Shown: positions 1 through 11,070 of the stretch, piece after piece
How the letters are laid out: every line of letters starts with the position of its first letter
How positions within the stretch are numbered: the stretch's first letter is position 1
DNA from: Syngnathus acus
Lineage: Eukaryota > Chordata > Actinopteri > Syngnathiformes > Syngnathidae
Direction: 5' to 3'
NCBI RefSeq assembly: GCF_901709675.1
Contig: NC_051099.1
Location: 1,242,001 to 1,306,000, forward strand
Length of the DNA: 64,000 nucleotides
Notes under the pieces: generated by a model
Told to the model about the DNA's origin: nothing
Database searches by the model: none
What the model saw: only the letters and a program-made list of their open reading frames with translations
Program-made: the position numbers and the translations under genes

Positions 1-170
1 GCTTTCCGCGTTCGTTTTTTTGTCCAGCATGTGCCCGTAAGCCATAGAAAAGCGCCTGTTATGCAAATGCGCCTCTTACGCAAGAGCCCCGGGCTGAGCG
101 GCTGGGGAAGCAGAGGGCGACGGAGGAAGAGGAGCTGATGTCAGAACAATATGGGAGCTGCGGAGGAGGA

Positions 171-308
171 ATGCGCAGTCTCCTGACGATAAGAGTGCAA
201 CTACTGCACTTTGCGTGTTGTTTTGGATTGCCAGTTTATCTCGCTGGCCGGCTCTTTGGAACTCTGATCTGGCGAGCCCCCGCTGAGGCATGTGTTTTTA
301 TCCCCTCA
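171..308 (+). CDS. Candidate first coding exon with signal-peptide-like start (unrecognised)
   Basis: I do not recognise the product. A frame starting at 138 has an internal ATG at 171 with a purine at -3, a better initiation context than the ATG at 138. From 171 it begins MRSLLTIRVQLLHFACCFGL, a basic start followed by a hydrophobic, cysteine-containing run that resembles a secretory signal peptide. The frame reaches 308, where TCA|GTGAGTGTAAG is a good donor in phase 0. The acceptor-like site at 484-485 would continue this frame into an immediate stop, so it does not support a spliced product. The only support is the CpG-rich setting, the hydrophobic start and the donor. A chance frame is the more likely explanation. 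Confidence 0.13.
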
Positions 309-696
309 GTGAGTGTAAGCTGCTCAAGGCTGACCCTCCATCCCTCTGCGCTTTCGTCCATTCCTCCCTCGCTCTCATCCGCCAGTTCCTGGTGTCGAAG
401 CTTTGTAGCGCAGCAGCGTGGGAAAGCTTCTGATAACAAGCGGCCTTGTGTGTGTCTGTCGATGTGTGTGTTTGTGTGTTTGCAGAGCCACTGATTACAC
501 GCAGGGAACAACTCTGGTTTTCCCTCACGCGCCACACTCTCCCCTCCCACTTGTGCATCTATTTTCATGGCTGTGCTCTGACAGGTAGAGCACACGAGGT
601 GCTCTGTACCTCCTTGCGCTGATGCCATAAAGCCTCAAAGCTTGGAATCCTCTGCGGAGCGCCGCTTGGACCACTGTGCCTCCTCGCGCACGCATG

Positions 697-729
697 CAGG
701 CAGGCGGGCGGGCAGGCGGCAGGCAGGCT
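697..729. repeat. Imperfect GGCA/GGCG tetranucleotide repeat
   Basis: About eight consecutive GGCA or GGCG units with one irregular step, at the edge of the CpG-rich stretch. G-rich on the + strand. Confidence 0.8.
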
Positions 730-730
730 A

Positions 731-3126
731 ACATGCACAGAGCCCCAGTGTGGTGGATTCACTGCTGCACTGCCAAAGGATTTCCCTTGATCAAAGGCAG
801 TCTTTTTGTTAGTCCAGGTGTTAAAAAAGTTGAAACAGAGAGGAGGAAGTGGCTGGAGGAGATTGTGGTAGGATTCAGAAGCTACAAGCTCTTCCTGGCA
901 CAGTAGAAGTACACCGGGTGCAGAACTGCTCCGAAAAGCACAGCGCGCAATTTCACACCTGGGCTTGCTTGATTCCCTCTACTCACTTGATGAGTTTATC
1001 TTTGCTTGGCTTTCCTTTTTGCCCAGCTGACACCAAAAAGGGCCAGCAGCCTAAATGAGAACTTGGAGCTCTTTTTAGAGCCGGTGTCAGCGGGTTTATG
1101 GCCTAGATGACTTTTTCCTTGTTGACATGACACTGAGTTGTGCTCATCCCTCTACTTAGGACCAGCAATCACCATTTGGATCGCCACCGAACTGCCAACT
1201 AATTCAGGGCATTTATTTAGAGTGAACCCCAGATTATGATGACAGCTACCGCGATTCTGTGGCCGCCACAGCGAAAGGTTAGAGACAGGAACACGGCAAG
1301 GTCAATTGAGAGCAGATTTCTTCTTTTTTAATGTGATAGCCAGAACCAAATACTTGTTCTAAACGGTAAGTTTGAAAAAATAGCCTTCATGGAAAACATG
1401 TGGAAGCCCTGTTTTCCATTTTGCTGCTCACTGAACTCTGCCACTGAGGGCTTTTGCACTTCTTGGCAAGTATTCCCTGGAAATGCAACACTCTGGAGTA
1501 ATTGATGGTATGATGGCAATGACGCTCTGTCATGGCTTGTTATGATAATTCCTGTACAATAGACGCACGCTAGTCATCAAACATCCAATTAGGTTGTCGG
1601 GCGTACATTCAAACAGCATGCTGCATTTTTCAGAAAATCATTTTAAGTCGGATGAATTGCATATTACTAAAGCATACTGATGAGACATAGCTTATGCCTC
1701 CCTGGCTGCAAATACATGTTGTTCGAGATTGAAATTCACCAGAAAAAAACAACAACATCTTTGTCCGGAAATATATTGTGGCTTAATTCATTTCCAAATT
1801 GGCAGTGCAGCTCTGCCTCATATTCTTCAGTTAAAGTGTATGAGAAAAGACGATAATGAGGCGGTGCGTTTTTGGCCCAAAAAAGACTCCCAATAGGCAA
1901 TGGGGTTTGTTTATTTGATTGTAAACACTTCTCTTCTTCTTATATAAACCAAGCCACTAATTGGATGTGATTCATCTTAACTTTAAAATACAATTGACTT
2001 TTGTTTCCCATTTATTGGCACATTTTGTGGGTATTCTCACAAAACTAAGAAGAAATCGTACATAAGGTTAAACATGATATTATGCTCCAACTAGGCTATG
2101 ATGTATCGGTGTGTGGCTGCCCGCCTTTGCAAGGCTTGCGACTAAGTGAGAATCGTTTCCAAAATAATCAACATGATATACGGGGTAGAAATTTGGATTT
2201 CTTTTCACCTACAAGAGTCACAAAATGCAATTGTTGGTTTGGAGCGAGATTTTACCCCTCCCTAATAAAACTTGCAAAGATCGATATTCTGTTTTAATCA
2301 AATGTGAACATGCCTGGATGTAAACACGCATGTGATGTCTCTATTAGCGTCAAAATCTCGGGGATTAACATGTGGCTAATCTCACACTCTGCTCTGGGGG
2401 GGAAAACAAATTCAGGAAGATTGAAAAGGGAAGTCCTAGAACACCCAGGAGGATTTTGTAAATTTTTGGTCGCCCCACCACCGCTAACTCGCAAACATAT
2501 GAAGTGGGTTAATGTAGCATGCAGTTGAACTTAACATGCTCTCCGGGTTCATGTATCGCGCTCCTTCTTAACAAGCCTTATCCTTGATAATGTTCTTTTC
2601 ATCCTATGTGCCCTTTCATCTGACGGCTCCTTTTCATACAAATCCCCGCGGGCCACAGTCGAGAGACTTGCTGGTACGTGACACAGTAATCATTTTCTTG
2701 AGCCCAGATAAAGATACGACCACGACGCAGCTCGGCCTCCCCTCCCTTTGCTCTCCCGCCCCGCCGCCAATATTGTTTGGGGACTCTGCGTCCGCTTCTG
2801 ACAGAAATGAATTCAGCCAAAGCCAAGACAGACCATATTGCTGCGCAGAGACAGCCAGCGCCTTATGCTATGTGCACGCCAGCCACAATACTGTCAATGC
2901 ACCTTGCACACTTTCCGCCCCGCAGCTTGTAGACACAGCGGTGAGAGGAAGGGAAGAAATATCCACTCTTGTTTGGAATTACATTTGTTCCCATGTAATG
3001 GACTGTAGGGTGCTCCTATTTCGTCCACATCTTTTCTGAAATGCCAAGAAGAGTACACTCGTAGCAAATTCATAGATGTTGAAGTGAGCAGGGTTTTTTT
3101 TCTTTCCCCAACGAAAAAGTCCAAGG
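731..3126. other. Non-coding stretch, no gene recognised
   Basis: The open frames are short or of random composition. The longest, 2584-3039 (151 codons), has no start context, domain or splice support. A sub-stretch at about 2630-2960 is richer in G+C than its surroundings and includes a pyrimidine-rich run with CCGCCCCGCCGCCAATATTG-like content near 2750-2775. It could be a regulatory element. No RNA gene or transposon terminus was seen. Confidence 0.6.
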
Positions 3127-3165
3127 CCTATAAATACGGGCATAATACAAATTCTCTTCTCTCTA
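3127..3165 (+). promoter_or_regulatory. TATA-box-like motif with downstream pyrimidine-rich initiator
   Basis: TATAAATA at 3129-3136 sits between G/C-rich flanks (GGCC before, CGGG after), as in classical TATA promoters. About 25-30 bases downstream, a TTCTCTTCTCTCTAG stretch could hold an initiator. The G+C-richer block 2630-2960 lies just upstream. No open frame begins convincingly downstream, so the motif may be chance. Confidence 0.15.
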
Positions 3166-3740
3166 GTGCTTCATTGTCTCAAGCGTTGAAGGGAGCAGCC
3201 ATTCAGTGTCTAAACAGGAAATGAAGCCAAATCCACACATAATCCCACGGTTCCCACCACCTCCCACCCTCGCAGCGCCGATATTCATCTTTGCTAATCG
3301 TAGCTGTAATTCAACCAAGTAATCCCTAAACTGAGAAGCATCCATGATGCCCATTTCCCTTTGTGGCCATCAGGTAGTGGCAATTCAGTCTCTCTCCGTG
3401 ATTTGACTTGAAATGAGTTTTAAAATATAGCCGTGTTAGTGATGCTTGCAATCGTTGGATGTTGGACTGTTGTGTCTCTTGTAATATATTTCAAAATAGG
3501 GATTTAGAGCTTAATTGCCCTGCAAGTTCCGAAACATTATTAGAGTGGAGTTATGGCATGATACTAATTGAAAAGTGGGATTCATTGCACTATCTGCACT
3601 TGTTTGAGCATGGCGAAAGAAAGAAGCCTGGAAGTAGCAAAAGCTAATTGAAATATAATTCCCCAAAGACACATGTTCATGTTAATTGACTTTCTGTGTG
3701 CGCTTGTGTTTCCGTGTCTGTGTGTAGTTGAGTGGGTGTA

Positions 3741-3761
3741 TTTTTTTTTTTTTTTTTTTTT
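3741..3761. repeat. Poly(T) run, 21 bases
   Basis: Uninterrupted T run after a GT-rich stretch (3696-3739). No LINE or SINE sequence is recognisable beside it that would make it a reversed poly(A) tail. Confidence 0.95.
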
Positions 3762-6665
3762 GTAGCCTGAAGTAAGTTGCTAGTCGCTTGTCTAATCAAC
3801 AGCTGGTGTCGCCTGGCTTTTCCTTCCCCCTCTCCACCCATTTTTTAATTCAACCTACGAAAGCTATTAGGCTCCGTTTTGCGCATGGCACATTTCGATA
3901 CACGCAGGAATGTAATGACGTCGTGAAATTATACAATCAGATTCAAAACTTTCATTTTGGCGTCGAGTCGTTCGTCCTTCAATGCTTCCTTCACAATGCT
4001 CAGACTAGTCGGTGGGAAAATGCCAAACAATGGAGTTTCGGACTGGCTTGAATTAGGGACTCTTTGTCAACTGTTTAGAATTGAAGACTGCAATTAAGGG
4101 ATTACTTTAGGTTTCTAGCAATCACCACCCACTATTGCTGTTCGACAGATTTCACTTGACATAAGAAGATTTTGATGGGCTAGTTTTGGCGAAACCCAAT
4201 CCATGTTTTGTTTGATTGTGATGAATGAATTGTTGGTAAACTGTCTTGAAGCGATTGATGCAGAATGGAGTGCGCTATTTGGCTAAAGATTAACATGGCA
4301 TCAGTTTTACAGGGAAGGGACAATAGATTTAGTGAGAAAATTATTGACAGTTAAAAAAAATAAATGAACGCTCAGTTCTGGTGAGCAATAGCCTCCGTAA
4401 TGTGCTTTGGGGCCCCCACATTATTGTGTGTGTGTGGTGTCCACATTTCATCACTTCTGCACCATCTGTCTTTTTTTTTTTTTGCCACATTGCAAATCCA
4501 TTATAGGATCCTCAACATGATTCCTCCCCATTTGAAGTAGTGCACTCCCCGCCGCTTATTGCTATTGCTGCAGGATCCTGTGGCTTGTTTGCTATTTGGC
4601 AGTAGAGTCTCACCCATGTTTTGTGCAAAATGAATTGTCCATAGTAAAAAGCCAAGCCAAGATTCAATTTCATTTTAGAGCTTGCCATATTTTGGAATAT
4701 GTTAAAGAAATATGTCTTTGAAGCCTTTTTTTTTTATTTGTTTTTAATATAATCTTCCCGTCATTTAATTGCATATTAGCACGCTGCTTGAGCACAGCAA
4801 GACGCGCTCGAATCTCACTAGGGTTCGGCTCACTAGTTTTATAGCTAACTCATCCCCACTTCTAATCAAACCGATTCTCCGACTCAAAACCTCCTGCTGA
4901 GGAAACAAATAAGCTATCATGGCTTTAAATGGTCTCCAATTACGACTAATTTCAATGCTTATCTTAAAGATGTTTGCTTTTTCTTTCTTATTGGGCTCCA
5001 GTTGAGGAGCACAAGAATTGTCATCTGGATCGTAACCAGACCGACTTGTTTGAAATACAACAGATGCCTTCTTATTAGAGAGCAGTTTCTGTTTCTTCTC
5101 AACTCTCATATTTAGAACTAAGAAGCACATTTTGTCCTTTATCTTCATTATTAGTGTTTGTCTCGAATCCCATCCTGTTTAGTGGCAGTCGACACTAATT
5201 CATTCTCACTCTTTTGTCGACTTAATACCAAGAGATAGCGTGAAAGATTACTTCAGATTCACATTCATAACGTTTGCCCTTGTTATGTTCAAAATAACAA
5301 CCCTGTTATTTCATAACTGAGCTCATTTGCGAGCATTATCTCCAGACATTGCCAGACAAACAATAAAACGGAGAGCTCCATTTATTTACATGGATTTAAC
5401 CTTCGCTTTTTAACCTTAGCATTTTCCATTGGTCACAAAATACATCTAATAGTGCTGCTAATGGTGTAGTGATAGGTACTTGGCTGCAAGCAAGAGAGGT
5501 ACAATTGATTCAGCGGCAACTAGATTGCTGTCTGAAGACCTCTGCATCCGCAAGAAAACTACTGTACAGCTTTGTATATCTTTGCAAACCAATAACTCCT
5601 CCGAGCATTGTAATTCTCCTTTCTTAATCCCACACTGGTTTTGTAACAAGAGTTCAGAACATAATTAGAAAAAAAAAAATCAAGTTTAAATGGCTTTGTT
5701 TTAAATGGTTGCTGTGAGGACACGCCTAGTGACAGCTAGAATATGTACGCGTATCCATGCAGTTGAAATGGACCAGCTAATGCTAATCTGTGCTAATCCC
5801 TTGAGAAGCGCCCATGGAGCAAAATGATCACATCACTCTGTAGTTGGGATGGATCACGGAGACGAAGAGGAAGAGACACGTTGTGAATGTTGACATATTC
5901 CAGGCAAATTCAATTGCTGCAGCTTGTTGGTGTAGCTGTTGCACTCCTTTGTAGAAAAAAAAAATCTTAGAACAACAAAACCCGGTAATTAGTAGCATGC
6001 GTTCTTGTTGTAAGCATACTAATCCTTATTTAAATTGTGACCATACATTTCTCATTTTGACTCGCTCTAATCTAGACAACCTTTGACCTCCAAAGGCAAA
6101 ATTCTCCAAATGCGTAGGCCGGCAAATTTCATTTGTATTATCTTTTTCGATATTTTCTGCATGTGATTTCTTACAATCCAGAAGCTCCGTGTCTTATTGC
6201 ACATGGCAGCAAGTAATAAATTGAAGATGTATAACAGAAATTGTGAATGTATTGTCAGCAGGATTCGCATCTCGCACATCCATACAAGTTCCACTGTGGA
6301 GATGTCTAATGAGGTTTCACACAAACTGCCTCTGGTCCTTACGCCCACTATTGGGTAGTATTTCTTGTAACAACACCGTTTTTTCAATCCTGCTTTTCTG
6401 GATGAGCACCAAAATGTAGATGCATGGAATAGAAGGCAATGTAATGCTTCCGAGAAACTGATGGGCTGTCTTGAGATGTCTCGTAAAGTCCAAGTCGTTT
6501 CCTGCGGCTCGTCTGGGATCCTTTCAAGACATCGACCCGGCGGCCGCAGTCGCGCCGGTGCTTCCCTGCGATGAGATGTGATGAGACAGCGACGGCGCTA
6601 ACAGCAAACATTGCATTTTGGAGTGTCGTCAAGGTGTGGAGGGATGAGAGATTTGGACAGTTGTT
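3762..6665. other. Non-coding stretch with a CpG-dense patch near 6495-6600
   Basis: AT-leaning with no exon-like segment. The frame at 4765-5148 (minus, 127 codons) has no recognisable motif. The one distinct patch is about 6495-6600, which contains a NotI-type GCGGCCGC at about 6540-6547 and several other CGs directly upstream of the poly(G) tract. It may be a small regulatory element. Confidence 0.55.
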
Positions 6666-6687
6666 GGGGGGGGGGGGGGGGGGGGGG
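6666..6687. repeat. Poly(G) run, 22 bases
   Basis: Uninterrupted run of 22 G, followed by further G-rich sequence to about 6724. Able in principle to form a G-quadruplex on the + strand. Runs of this length are rare and prone to sequencing error. Confidence 0.95.
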
Positions 6688-7115
6688 TAACAGGAGGGAT
6701 TGGTGGAGAGGGGGATGGGGGTTAGAGGAGTTCACATTTTTTCCATCACCACAGGAAAATATGAATTTGGCATGGAGACAGCTGGCCCCGCAGTGTTTTG
6801 GGGGAAAAAATAGAGCACGGAGGAAATAAAAAGTAGCACAAAAAGAACAGCGACCAGGCGTGAGATATTCACTAAATGAGCCTTGACATTGCATCAACCA
6901 TACAAACATGCACACACAATCTCTAAAATATGAATAATGCATTCAAGCAGTTGGGATAATTCATTATGCATGGAGATATGATCACAGATAAAGAGCCATG
7001 CTGAAAAGGTGACACTTTTTGGCAATTTTCTTTCTTTGAGAAATAAATGGATGGTACGTGTTGGACAACAAACATCAGCATTTCATTTTGTTCAGCTCCC
7101 AACATGGAAAGACTG

Positions 7116-7135
7116 TTTTTTTTTTTTTTTTTTTT
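7116..7135. repeat. Poly(T) run, 20 bases
   Basis: Uninterrupted T run. No adjacent retroposon body recognised on either side. Confidence 0.95.
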
Positions 7136-10100
7136 AATCTTATCATGACTTCCTTTTTTTGCATTTATGTCTCACTCTAGCTTCTGTGACGCGGTCTCTC
7201 TGTGTTTCATTTCTGCCTTACCCCCTGACACCTCACCCCAGGGCTTTCATCTTGGCGGGGTGCTCTCTCCATCTCTGAGAATTCTCCAATTGGCAGCCAA
7301 GCGCCCTTGTCAGACACCATTCATTGCACTTGCATAGATCCGAAAAGTGTTTTAACAAGCACCGCCGAGTCTTGTGATGCGGAAGAAAGTGCTTACCGGT
7401 GTAAAAGCAGATCTTGTGACTCATTTCAAAAGAGCCGGAAGTTAGAAGCTCCGTTTTGTTGACGCTCAGTAAAGCATAATCATTGATTTGCCGATGAATC
7501 GATTGTTATGAACGGGTCAAGTGTGTGGAATTGATTGGTGATTAATCTTATTTACCGAGTCGTCCTTTGATACAAACAACTCATAATTTAATGGTCACCA
7601 AAAAAAGAAAATCACAAGCAGAACCACTTTGAAATGATCACAAAATACTTCAAAACGGCTCTAAGCTATTCCCGATGAAGAGGCCAGTACGCACGTCCTG
7701 TTTAATTTCTAGCTAGCTTTGTCTTATAACGAGAATCAAAAGTGAAACAGTGCTGCAATCCCCACAAGCAGCTTGTCTCACTGTTGCTGTTTCATTTCAC
7801 AGTGAGCTACAGCACTTGTTAATCAGTTTGCGAATGTGCACTCTATCTGCTTTTAATCAGTCACACAGTGCAGATGTCACACATGACATATTTGAAAAGA
7901 CGTGGGATGCATATGCAAATGTCTTCTGTTTACATGTTAGAGTGCGTCCTGATAATTGCAACCCCAGGCAGCCTTTAGCATCAACATTTGGCCTATTCTG
8001 GCCTCTGAAGGACACCCAGAAGCATTAAGAGAGCGTTTTGAGAAGCATATACGTATGGTGAGGCACAACATGACTGCAGGGCTCCAACATCATTTTGCTG
8101 TTGCTCTGTTTTGATCCAAATATATGAATAAAGTGGAGAGGAAAGTAGCTTGATCTTCTCCCGTCAGTTACGGCAGAGAAACTAAGTGGCTTAAAAAAGA
8201 GCCGATGTCATGGTGAGTGAGTGTTCGACATCCAATGTACAATGATCTCAGCCCCAAGGATACCGACTCTGAAAATATATGAAGTGGCTGCTTTATAGAC
8301 CATGACATATAATTTCCTCTACAGAAAGACGCGTACTGCGTTTCCATCAGAACGCAGCCGGGCTGTTCTGATGGAAGTCGCCAGCTATATTCTTGTACAC
8401 TGGCTGTACCCCGACGGTGGCTTAAGGTTATTTCATCCAAATGACTCATCTGTCAGACAACTTTAATATTCTCCTGACCCTTATTAAAAATATTTAGCCA
8501 GCATATAATACTGTGTGCAGTCAAGATCTGGGTGTTTCAGAAGTTTTTGAGAACTGACAGGGTGAAGTCCTTCATTTTATTCTCTCTCTTGTGGAAATGA
8601 TTTATTCATCAGAATTTGAAGGATATCTGATGCTGATTGGTTGGCTGTCTAAAGAAGATGAATATGATTGAAATGACTTGATACGACACCGATGTCGAAA
8701 TAGGATTTGAGAGCATTCGGCATTGAACTGAAAATAAGAATGAATGAAAAAAAGACGAATTGCCATTTTTACCATCGCAACTGGATTTAATGTAAAGGGA
8801 ATGAGGCTGTTGAAGATTGTGACGTTCAAATTAGCTTGCAAATTTCAGTCCGAGTCGATTCAGCTCTTAGGACTTACCATCTTTCGAGTTCACCATGATG
8901 TATAATTCTGTTTGTTTTCAAATAAACGGTGAACCGAATCGTTGACGTTTTCATTGGGGTAAACGGTTCGGAAAATGAATCCATCTAAAATGCCTGCTTT
9001 TTGGAATCAGTATTGGAATCTTTGGAATGAATGAAGTCCCTCAAAAAGTCAAATATTAAAGCGGTCACTCTCTTCTTATTTCTCCTATCAGTATGAGCAT
9101 GATGCCCTTAATATAACACCATGCTACTTAGCGTGCCATTGTGTGCTTAATTGTGCTCCATTCCACAGGTCACGTTTGAACATAATGGCTTCATAAACCT
9201 TTACAGCAGACAGTGGTGCTGATTTTGGCGGCTGTCGAGCAGCTGCAGGTAGGCTCGCAAATCCTGACTTTGCTTCGCTGCTCTCCGCTCATCATCTAGA
9301 GAGGAAACGTGACTTGTTTACGCAGTTCCATCAGTCGGATCGTTCAGAGGGCTAATTGAGGCGAGCGCTCCCATTAGCTGTCTGCCCACACTTTGTAAGA
9401 AGCCAGACTGATCAATGTTTAACCTGACTTACTGTAGACACTTGGACGGGATGCACTTGAACAAATGTCTGCTTTATTTTAGTTCAACATTCTTTTTCCA
9501 TATAACTTTTATGTGACAATGGAAATGGCACAATTAACAATGATGTCATGCTTTCTGTGGTCTGAAACAGTTAATAGGTTTGTAAATGTTGGTTTCATGT
9601 GGCATTGCACTCTTCTTTTATTAGCCAATGGCAGACTGGGAAGCTCAGATATACTGGCTAAATGAGTAAAATAGTGGACGCAAGAGAGTGATGTCATATT
9701 TACCAGGTTTACAAACCCATCAACTGATTTATATTCAGATAAAGTGAAAGCACCTCCCGATTAAATTGTACTAAAGTGAGAAAGCAGCCGAACACAAAGA
9801 TGGATCGGAAACTCGGAGTCAAGCTGCTCTTCCTTCATCGTTTTGTAGCCTAAGAAGAAATCTGGCTGTTTCCCCAGTCTTGGCAAATTGCGTTTTCCCA
9901 AATCCTTCTCCCACTAACTCTGTTGTCCTGCCAACAGTGAGTGAAAGCGCACAAGTGCATTATGGGCTGGTCATGCATGAGTAACAAGAGGCCCCACTAA
10001 ACTGCGGCTGTGTGTTTTTCCCCCCCTGTACTTTTCACCCGTTTAAAAACGTTGTGATTATGCAGTGGTCCAAAGTGACCGTAAGTGGCCCTCCACACTG

Positions 10101-10970
10101 CAATTATCGCACACGTGCACTCAACACTAACATGGCGGCGAACATGTGAAAATGCACACTTCAGCATTCATTAGACACAAGTATCTGGCTTCCGGTGCTT
10201 GAGAGTCATGAATCCTCCCACCCCCTTCCCGCCCGCCCGCAGCATCTCACGCTTCTGCATGTCCACAAATAACACTTCTGTTAGTTTTTAAGTGTAAAAC
10301 ACATTTTTTGACATGGGAACATGTGGTGTGTTTTTCCCACTGCGGCTAAGCCAAGACAAACCTGTCGCCGTTGGTGTAAAGCAAAGTGTGACATCATTTT
10401 GGTGCCGTAGCAGGCAGCTGTCTGGATGCAGTGTTGGGAGGATTATGGTGATGCAGTTAGTCCAATCTGTGTTGATCTAAAAAAGCGGCAGATGAAAAGC
10501 CTTTGGTCCGGCGTGCCTTGGCAAAGCTTCGGAAAGCTGCACCGTGTTTGTTTTTTAATGCGTCGTTCTTGCCTTTGTGGCATGAAACAGCATTACCCTT
10601 GTCACTAGAAGTCTATCGATGTATACTTTTTATTTCAGAGGCGCCTCGGCTCACCAATGACCTTGTGTAGTTCACAAACATGGTTTTTGACTTTGCACTA
10701 TTCTTGAGAAGAAATCTGTATTCCTTTCTAAATGAACCCATAAAATCAAGGCAAACATAACATTGTTCTGGAACAGAGCAGAACCGGGACAGATTATTTT
10801 TGTTGCCATTAATTGTTGGAGAAACATTTGCTTTGGTTCAAGTTTGTGAATTGAGGTTTCAAGGTACATGTGGTTATGTTCACAAATCTGCCACCACAAG
10901 ATGTGGAAAAAAACAATCAAAGTAGAGAACTGCAGCTTATTGTTGATTTTTTATTTTTCTTAAATATCAA
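7136..10970. other. Non-coding stretch, no gene recognised
   Basis: No frame here looks coding. Weak splice-like pairs at 8168-8212 (acceptor TCTCCCGTCAG, donor ATG|GTGAGT, 45 bases) and 9169-9248 (acceptor CATTCCACAG, donor GCAG|GTAGGC) were examined. The second has stops in all three frames; the first has a weak pyrimidine tract. An octamer ATGCAAAT lies near 7914. A C-rich CCCGCCCGCCCGC run lies near 10229-10241. Confidence 0.55.
8342..8376. repeat. Perfect 12-bp inverted repeat with a nested 4-bp stem
   Basis: TTCCATCAGAAC at 8342-8353 is exactly complementary to GTTCTGATGGAA at 8365-8376. The 11-base loop contains AGCC-G-GGCT, which pairs again. The result is a compact hairpin of about 35 bases with a two-base bulge. 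Flanks extend only by two G-U pairs, so it is shorter than a typical microRNA precursor. Confidence 0.85.
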
Positions 10971-11009
10971 CACTGCGCCTTATAATCAGGAACACCTTAC
11001 ATATGGATG
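10971..11009. mobile_element. Fragment of TATAAG-type palindromic element
   Basis: The wording GCGCCTTATAATC followed by CACCTTACATATGGA matches the internal pattern of the fish element family also seen at 13429-13674, where CTTATAGTCC and CTTAT.TATGGA occur. Only this internal piece remains; no terminal repeat is visible. The match is to a remembered family pattern and not to a database entry. Confidence 0.45.
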
Positions 11010-11010
11010 T

Positions 11011-11070
11011 CAGTGCCGGAGCTAGACTTTTATCAATGGGGGGGCCTTGGGGTGGGCCAGGTTTTTTATT
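11011..11070 (+). mobile_element. hAT-like transposon end (fragment)
   Basis: The sequence opens CAGTGCCGGAGCTAGACTTT and runs into a G-rich stretch. This resembles fish hAT-family termini (CAGTGGCGG..CTAGA followed by GGGGGGCC). No opposite terminus, target-site duplication or transposase frame was found downstream. Treat it as a broken end. It abuts the TATAAG-type fragment directly upstream, so one element may have inserted into the other. Confidence 0.4.

Larger units (their letters stand above)
1..730. promoter_or_regulatory. CpG-rich stretch, possible promoter or 5' exon region
   Basis: CG dinucleotides are frequent here (clusters near 7-12, 50-130, 540-550 and 640-720), whereas most of the window is poor in them. 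An octamer motif ATGCAAAT lies at 61-68. The stretch includes donor-like sites at 309 (TCA|GTGAGT) and 585 (ACAG|GTAGAG). In vertebrate genomes, local retention of CpG usually marks an unmethylated promoter or first exon. No TATA box or recognised exon confirms this, and the stretch could equally be a conserved intronic element or the edge of an island that begins outside the window. Confidence 0.3.

Noticed and set aside
486-584. 99-bp segment between GTTTGCAG and ACAG|GTAGAG as a second exon
   Set aside because: Joining it to the phase-0 donor at 308 gives an immediate stop; two other frames are open only because the stretch is pyrimidine-rich.
2584-3039. Longest open frame of the window (151 codons, + strand)
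   Set aside because: No start context, domain, splice sites or sensible composition; long enough to occur by chance in a G+C-richer patch.
9169-9248. 80-bp segment between CATTCCACAG and GCAG|GTAGGC
   Set aside because: Stops in all three frames and only moderate splice signals.
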